Shown here piece by piece: positions 59,859 to 64,000 of a stretch of DNA of 64,000 nt (within the stretch, counting starts at the first letter, position 1; the number at the start of each line of letters is the position of its first letter). Both the position numbers and the translations under genes were made by a program. The DNA is from Enterococcus sp. 4G2_DIV0659 (GTDB taxonomy: Bacteria > Bacillota > Bacilli > Lactobacillales > Enterococcaceae). Under the pieces are notes generated by a model. It did not search any database and was not told where the DNA came from. It worked only from the letters and a program-made list of their open reading frames with translations. The DNA is taken from contig NZ_NGLE02000001.1 in NCBI RefSeq assembly GCF_002140715.2, forward strand, positions 1,483,001-1,547,000. The letters run 5' to 3'.

Positions 59859-60689
59859 CTATCTCTTTAAATTTTGTATTTCCTTCTGAACTTCTTCACT
59901 GAACATTTTCAAACGGTTCTTTGGTGCTAATTCAACCTTATAAAGATCACTTACTTCACTGTATCTATAAACTTTAACAACTTCCTCTAGTTGCTCTTTA
60001 TCAATTCCATAGTAGATAATTGTTGAATTATCTATTGTTAATCCAATCTCCTCAAAATTAGCAGTAAAAATATTATGCTCTCCTTTTTTCTCTAAAAATT
60101 CTGGAAAAGAGAAATACAATTTTTTATTTTTCTCGTTAGGGGCAAACGGTGTCACGTGCATTGTATTTTTTTCTACATCCGCATAAACATAATACATTGT
60201 GTCCAGCTGACTAAAGTTTTCACTCTGTTCTATAAAATCATTGCTATAACTTCCAGCATACAAATTAGGCAAGCCCAACACAGAAGTATAAACAAATTCC
60301 CCGACGCTTTTTCCGTATGTTCCATTGTCTATGAAATATTTAGCAACTGCCAACCACATCATATCATCATACTTACGTTTTTCTGGTGGAATTGTTTCAA
60401 AAATTTCTAAAAGAATACTGTTGCTAAGTCTCACACCAAAATTCTGTTCGATTAAATCATATAAATATTCATCAGCTTCACCATACAATACTTTTTCTGG
60501 CATTCTATTTCCTAATAAAGCAATCTTATCTAACTTTTCTTTTTTTGGGAGACTAACCCCTTTTTCCCAATTATTAACAGAACTTCTAGGAGAATCGCCA
60601 ACTAATTGACCAAATTCATCCATACTATAACCTAAATTTGTCCTAATTTCTTTAATTCTTTCTCCAACTCTTTTTTTATTGGGCTTCAT
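59859..60689 (-). CDS. CI/Xre-type repressor of the element
   Basis: 276 aa from the ATG at 60687-60689, with AAAGGAAC seven bases upstream. Helix-turn-helix at residues 5-62 (GERIKEIRTNLGYSMDEFGQL, SSVNNWEKGVSLP), followed by a long C-terminal region without the Ser/Lys peptidase motif of LexA/CI, so SOS autocleavage is not indicated. It is divergent from the replication/excision genes. Four TTGTACTA-like repeats in the gap are its likely operators. Confidence 0.85.
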   Translation of the reverse strand: MKPNKKRVGERIKEIRTNLGYSMDEFGQLVGDSPRSSVNNWEKGVSLPKKEKLDKIALLGNRMPEKVLYGEADEYLYDLIEQNFGVRLSNSILLEIFETIPPEKRKYDDMMWLAVAKYFIDNGTYGKSVGEFVYTSVLGLPNLYAGSYSNDFIEQSENFSQLDTMYYVYADVEKNTMHVTPFAPNEKNKKLYFSFPEFLEKKGEHNIFTANFEEIGLTIDNSTIIYYGIDKEQLEEVVKVYRYSEVSDLYKVELAPKNRLKMFSEEVQKEIQNLKR

Positions 60690-60758
60690 AATTCTTGTTC
60701 CTTTCAACTAATATGCTAAATTCATCATAACAGATTCCATAATTAGAGTAAAATACAT

Positions 60759-60839
60759 TTGTACTATTTTTTGTACTAAAATATATTGACAAACTATCTA
60801 ATCTTATTTTATACTACACTTGTACTAAAATTCGTACTA
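60759..60839. promoter_or_regulatory. Repressor-operator switch region with strong promoter
   Basis: TTGACA (60786-60791) and TATACT (60810-60815), 18 bases apart, form a good plus-strand promoter for the replication genes. Two pairs of repeats flank it: TTGTACTA at 60759 and 60771, and TTGTACTA at 60820 with TCGTACTA at 60832. In each pair the repeats are 12 bases apart. One pair lies upstream of the -35 box, the other just after the -10 box. Confidence 0.75.
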
Positions 60840-60858
60840 AAGAAAGAAGGAATGTAAA

Positions 60859-61188
60859 ATGGCAGTAAAAATTAGTGATTTAGTTCTACCAGAAAGCAAA
60901 TTAGAAAAAGAATACCAAGTAGTACAAGTAACAAGATGGCAAAAAGACGGTGAAGCACTGGGTTGGACATATGAATGTGTCTTACCAAAATTAAGATATG
61001 AAAAAGTCAGTGTGAAAGTTACAAGTGAATTTCCTGTTATTGCCCAAGAAGAGTTAGAAAAACAAGGGATGGTTTTAGTTGGGTTTGATGGATTAACTAT
61101 CTCGGCTTGGGGTCGTGCAAATGGGCAATTTGTTAGTTACGGACTTTCTGCTACGGCAAAATCTGCAAAACTCGTTACTCAAAAATAA
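60859..61188 (+). CDS. Small element protein, possible replication accessory factor
   Basis: 109 aa, AAAGAAGGAATG upstream of the ATG. A compact beta-rich protein (YQVVQVTRWQKDGEALGWTYECVLP, VSVKVTSEFPVIAQEELEKQG, LTISAWGRANGQFVSYGLSATA). It is the first gene after the switch promoter and its stop overlaps the next ATG. Size and position resemble DUF961/HelP-like or gene-V-like ssDNA-binding accessory proteins in other rolling-circle elements, but that match is by context, not by motif. Confidence 0.6.
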   Translation: MAVKISDLVLPESKLEKEYQVVQVTRWQKDGEALGWTYECVLPKLRYEKVSVKVTSEFPVIAQEELEKQGMVLVGFDGLTISAWGRANGQFVSYGLSATAKSAKLVTQK

Positions 61189-61697
61189 TGGAAGAGCAAT
61201 TTTTTACCGCCCATGAAGTCGTTCAACAAGTTCATGGGCTTCACTCTCTATCTACGTTAAATAAGTGGGCAAATTTCATTCAAAAAGAATGTGAGTATAC
61301 TTTTCAATACGAGTATATCCCCTTTGCCAGTCATGGACGAAAAGGACAAACAAAACATCATCGGAAAACAAGAGTATTTTCTACAGAAGAAATTCAAAAA
61401 CTTCAAGAAGTCGCTCATTTAATTCCGAAAATTGGACGTGATAAAGCTTTAAGACAATTATTTGATGTTCATAAGAAAGTTGATTTGATGAAACATCATG
61501 AACTCATTGACTTTATTACAGAGATTTTCAATGAAAAATTGAGAGAAAGAGATAAGGTTATCCATGCGTTAGTCAAACAGCATCATGACCTAGACAAACG
61601 AATCATTGATTTATCCCACAGAGTAAAACAGATAGAGAAAACTTCCGCACCTGATTCTGACAATACTTCCAGCGGGTGGTTTCGACGGAAGCGGTAG
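61188..61697 (+). CDS. DNA-binding-like element protein with coiled coil
   Basis: 169 aa. Its ATG overlaps the previous stop codon (TAATG). The N-terminus looks like a MerR/plasmid-type HTH (FFTAHEVVQQVHGLHSLSTLNKWANFIQ), then a basic patch (HGRKGQTKHHRKTR), then a long coiled coil (about 110-155, EKLRERDKVIHALVKQHHDLDKRIIDLSHRV). It may be a partition- or replication-associated protein. The end of the gene runs into the first hairpin of the structured region. Confidence 0.65.
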   Translation: MEEQFFTAHEVVQQVHGLHSLSTLNKWANFIQKECEYTFQYEYIPFASHGRKGQTKHHRKTRVFSTEEIQKLQEVAHLIPKIGRDKALRQLFDVHKKVDLMKHHELIDFITEIFNEKLRERDKVIHALVKQHHDLDKRIIDLSHRVKQIEKTSAPDSDNTSSGWFRRKR

Positions 61698-61805
61698 GGC
61701 AAGCAAGCCCAACACCGCTTTCCGATCGAAAACAACCACACGATGGACGTGTTGTCTGGAAGAAAGGCAACGCCTTTCTTCCCCTTTACTTGTTCTATAG
61801 GACAA
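61686..61805 (+). other. Hairpin cluster, candidate replication origin or oriT
   Basis: Four consecutive structures precede the initiator gene. GGAAGCGGT pairs with ACCGCTTTCC (61686-61726, with inner GGGC/GCCC). ACACG pairs with CGTGT (about 61738-61752). GGAAGAAAGGC pairs with GCCTTTCTTCC around a three-base loop (61758-61782). The near-palindrome TTGTTCTATAGGACAA follows at about 61789-61804. Double-strand origins of rolling-circle replicons typically sit here. The nick site is not identified. Confidence 0.55.
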
Positions 61806-61880
61806 CATCTGGCGAAAATAAAGGCACGAGACTTAGTTTGTCATTCGCCACTCAATTTCTACTTTTAGGAGTGATAAAAA

Positions 61881-62723
61881 CTGCATACGAGTTACAATCA
61901 GAAAATCATTGAAACTCCTACGTATATAGAAATTTGGGAATATGAGCAACCAATCTATTCAAAACGATCAAAAACAGAAGAAACGAAAAAAGAAAAACTT
62001 GAATGGCTAGAAGATAAAACAATACGAAAAAAATTCGATGAACTATCTGCACAAGGACAATATGACAGTTTAAAGAGAAAACAAAAACATTATAAAACCA
62101 AACGATTTGATATTGCACGATTAATTGACACAAACTTTGACAAACAAACGAAATTTCTAACATTAACCTTTAAAGAAAACATAGAAGACATTGACTATAC
62201 AAATAGTGAGTTCAAAAAATTTATTAAACGATTAAATTACCAATTATATAAAACCAAGAAAGCTCACATTCGCTATTTAGCTACGTGGGAGAAGCAAAAA
62301 CGCGGAGCTATCCATTATCACATTATTCTCTTTCACTTCCCTTACGTTCCTCATAAACAACTTTTGAGCATATGGGGACATGGTGCAGTTAGAATTAATA
62401 AAATTGATGTGGATAGTATCGAAAATCGAGGAAGATATATCAGTAAATATTTTGATAAAGAATTAGAGCTAAAGGAACATAAAAAGAAAGCTTTCTTCAA
62501 ATCTCAAAATTTACGCCTTCCTAAAGAGACAAAGAAACGAACAGATACACCCTATAATGTTTCTAATCAAAAAGTATTAGTAACGAAAGAATACACAAAA
62601 AAGAAACCATTCTTTTTTAGAGAATGGAACTTATACGAAGTAACAGAACCAATACTTATGTTTGAAGAAAGCAAAGTTCGTTACACAAAAATCAAAAAAA
62701 CTGGAGGAGATATTCATGAATGA
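61881..62723 (+). CDS. HUH-type rolling-circle replication initiator
   Basis: 280 aa if started at CTG 61881, nine bases after AGGAG. The open frame begins at 61878 after a stop, and there is no ATG, GTG or TTG before residue 50. All three initiator motifs are present: motif 1 FLTLTF (92-97), motif 2 HYHIIL with H145 and H147, and motif 3 YISKY with the catalytic Tyr at 186 and Lys at 189. It nicks its origin and covalently binds the 5' end. It lies between the hairpin cluster and the xis-like gene, which it overlaps by eight bases. It could also serve as relaxase for mobilisation. Confidence 0.85.
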   Translation: MHTSYNQKIIETPTYIEIWEYEQPIYSKRSKTEETKKEKLEWLEDKTIRKKFDELSAQGQYDSLKRKQKHYKTKRFDIARLIDTNFDKQTKFLTLTFKENIEDIDYTNSEFKKFIKRLNYQLYKTKKAHIRYLATWEKQKRGAIHYHIILFHFPYVPHKQLLSIWGHGAVRINKIDVDSIENRGRYISKYFDKELELKEHKKKAFFKSQNLRLPKETKKRTDTPYNVSNQKVLVTKEYTKKKPFFFREWNLYEVTEPILMFEESKVRYTKIKKTGGDIHE

Positions 62724-62997
62724 ACTCACTATTCTATTATCCGAACAACAACAGCTACATTTACAACAAACCATTCACCAATTATTAACAACCGAAGTTA
62801 ACCAATTTAGAACAGAATTTGCTTTAAATACACGTTATATCAAAAAGAAACAACTCTGTAACTACCTCAATTTATCCAACAACACTTTAGATAAATTGAT
62901 TGTAGAAGGATTACCCAAAATAAATATTCAAGGCGTTGTTCTATATGACAAAATAGAAGTTGATTGCTGGTTAAAAAAGTTTAGTCAGTCAGCTTGA
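62716..62997 (+). CDS. xis: Excisionase-like DNA-binding protein
   Basis: 93 aa from the ATG at 62716, after GGAGGAG; it overlaps the end of the initiator gene. The N-terminal half is a Gln-rich helix. The C-terminal half (YIKKKQLCNYLNLSNNTLDKLIVEGLPKINIQGVVLYDKIEVDCWL) has the helix-turn-helix and wing of excisionase/AlpA-type proteins. It lies just before the integrase gene, the standard xis-int arrangement. Confidence 0.82.
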   Translation: MNELTILLSEQQQLHLQQTIHQLLTTEVNQFRTEFALNTRYIKKKQLCNYLNLSNNTLDKLIVEGLPKINIQGVVLYDKIEVDCWLKKFSQSA

Positions 62998-63063
62998 AGC
63001 ATGTTACACTCACTTTATAGTGGTCTTACATTCTGACGTGCAAGAAGGAAAGTAGGAAAAACT

Positions 63064-64000
63064 ATGGCAATTAAAAAAATGAATAATGGAAAATATAAAG
63101 TAAATGTCTACATGGGTGCTGGTTTCTCTCGATTTGTTGCCTATGCCGATTCAAAAGAAGAAGCTATGATTCTTGAACAAGAAGCGAAACTCCAAAAACT
63201 AAAGGGAGAATTCAAGAAAAAGAAAGGCGATTACACCTTTAAAGAAGTTTATGAAATGTGGTGGAAAAAGAAGTATATTATTACTAAACACCATGAACAA
63301 AGTACATTAGATCGAACGAAAAGTGTTTTTCGTCTTCACATTCTCCCTTATTTAGGAGATAAAAAAATAAAGCATGTGTCATTTGATATTCTAGAAAATC
63401 TTCAAATTTTATGGGCATTTGGTGACGAAGAAAAGAAGATTAAACCTTATGCAAATTTCAAGGTTTGTGTATCTTATACAAAGCAAGTAATGAAATATGC
63501 TTTACTAAAAGGCTATATCGCTACTAACCCTTATGAATTACTGGAAATGCCTGTAAATGAAGCACTCAAACGAAAAAAGGAACAGAAACGGCGAAAGAAA
63601 TATTATTCAATTGAAACGGTTCAAGAATCTTTAGAATTAATGAAAAAAGAACATGGCTTTCAAAACTATACCCTCTTAGCTTTAACTTATTATTTAGGTG
63701 CAACAAAAGGTGAAATTTATCCCCTCGTTTGGGCTGATATTGACTTTCAAAAACAATTAATCTCTTTATCACATAAGTTAGTTAAGAACAAAGAAACTGG
63801 CATATATGAGCGTGTAGAAGGAATGAAAAATGGCTACCGCTTTCGAGATGTTCCAATCAATGATACCATTGTAAATTTATTAAAAGAATGGAAGCAAAAA
63901 CAAGAAATTGAATTGAAACAACTAGGAATTAAACAAACAGCTCAACAGTTTCTATTTACCTATGTGAATCAAAAAGGCGACGTCAACCAACCACTTCATA
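63064..64000 (+). CDS. int: Tyrosine recombinase/integrase, 3' end outside the window
   Basis: 312 codons visible from the ATG at 63064; the frame is still open at the edge. An N-terminal arm-binding domain (MAIKKMNNGKYKVNVYMG) is followed by the SAM-like core-binding domain (about 57-160, HHEQSTLDRTKSVFRLHILPYLGDK) and the start of the catalytic domain. The first catalytic Arg, normally in G-[ML]-R-x-GE, is replaced by T214 (LGATKGEIYPLVW, codon ACA). The His-x-x-Arg and Tyr boxes lie beyond the window. It should mediate integration at the rpsI 3' end. Confidence 0.9.
   Translation, partial: MAIKKMNNGKYKVNVYMGAGFSRFVAYADSKEEAMILEQEAKLQKLKGEFKKKKGDYTFKEVYEMWWKKKYIITKHHEQSTLDRTKSVFRLHILPYLGDKKIKHVSFDILENLQILWAFGDEEKKIKPYANFKVCVSYTKQVMKYALLKGYIATNPYELLEMPVNEALKRKKEQKRRKKYYSIETVQESLELMKKEHGFQNYTLLALTYYLGATKGEIYPLVWADIDFQKQLISLSHKLVKNKETGIYERVEGMKNGYRFRDVPINDTIVNLLKEWKQKQEIELKQLGIKQTAQQFLFTYVNQKGDVNQPLH

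Noticed and set aside
61676..61912. 78-codon plus-strand frame across the hairpin cluster
   Set aside because: It runs through strong inverted repeats and overlaps two better genes.

Overview
The window is low-GC Firmicutes DNA, most likely from an Enterococcus species. The reasons are an Enterococcus-type RecA, the rny-recA-cinA order, AGGAGG ribosome-binding sites, WxL-domain surface proteins, Mga- and Rgg-type regulators, and small palindromic repeats like those described in E. faecalis. The species cannot be fixed from sequence alone.

Layout. (1) 1-5.1 kb: housekeeping genes (rny start, recA, cinA), a membrane-anchored Cys-motif protein, and a ywnB/Rrf2 pair. (2) 5.2-7.4 kb: an Rgg regulator divergent from an MFS transporter, with two perfect palindromes between them. 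(3) 7.4-23.5 kb: a complete system for using uronic-acid polysaccharides of the glycosaminoglycan type. A secreted PL8 lyase cuts the polymer, a mannose-family PTS (EIIAB, IIC, IID) imports disaccharides, and GH88 removes the unsaturated uronate. KduI, KduD, KdgK and KdgA take that uronate to pyruvate and glyceraldehyde-3-phosphate. A GH35 beta-galactosidase, a DUF2264 protein and a discoidin-like protein complete the set. A GntR/UTRA repressor sits in the middle, and copies of a TAACATGTTA palindrome mark its probable operators.

(4) 23.9-41.3 kb: a one-directional WxL surface-complex locus. It holds a lectin-WxL protein, a second large WxL protein, a small YPSTG-anchored protein, two small WxL proteins, a DUF916/DUF3324 protein, a two-TM protein, a signal-peptidase-like protein lacking the catalytic Ser and Lys, a normal signal peptidase, and two large multi-TM proteins (one YfhO-like with a one-base frameshift). 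An atypical winged-helix regulator heads it and two Mga-like regulators lie upstream. (5) 44.5-54.1 kb: two copies of an HD-hydrolase/dus block flank a nucleoside-salvage cluster (nucleoside hydrolase, MFS, frameshifted ribokinase, Crp/YeiL-like regulator) and a histidine-phosphatase lipoprotein. Each block copy keeps a different intact gene.

(6) 55.3 kb to the end: an integrated mobile element. Its left edge is marked by a stray 3' end of rpsI with the rpsI terminator just beyond it, and its right side carries tyrosine integrase, excisionase-like and HUH replication-initiator genes. The interval also holds a Schlafen/AlbA_2 ATPase-like protein, an array of about 17 copies of a 78-bp repeat, two Xre regulators, a repressor-operator switch region, a candidate structured RNA and a hairpin cluster that could be the replication origin. 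The intact rpsI is predicted just past the right edge of the window.
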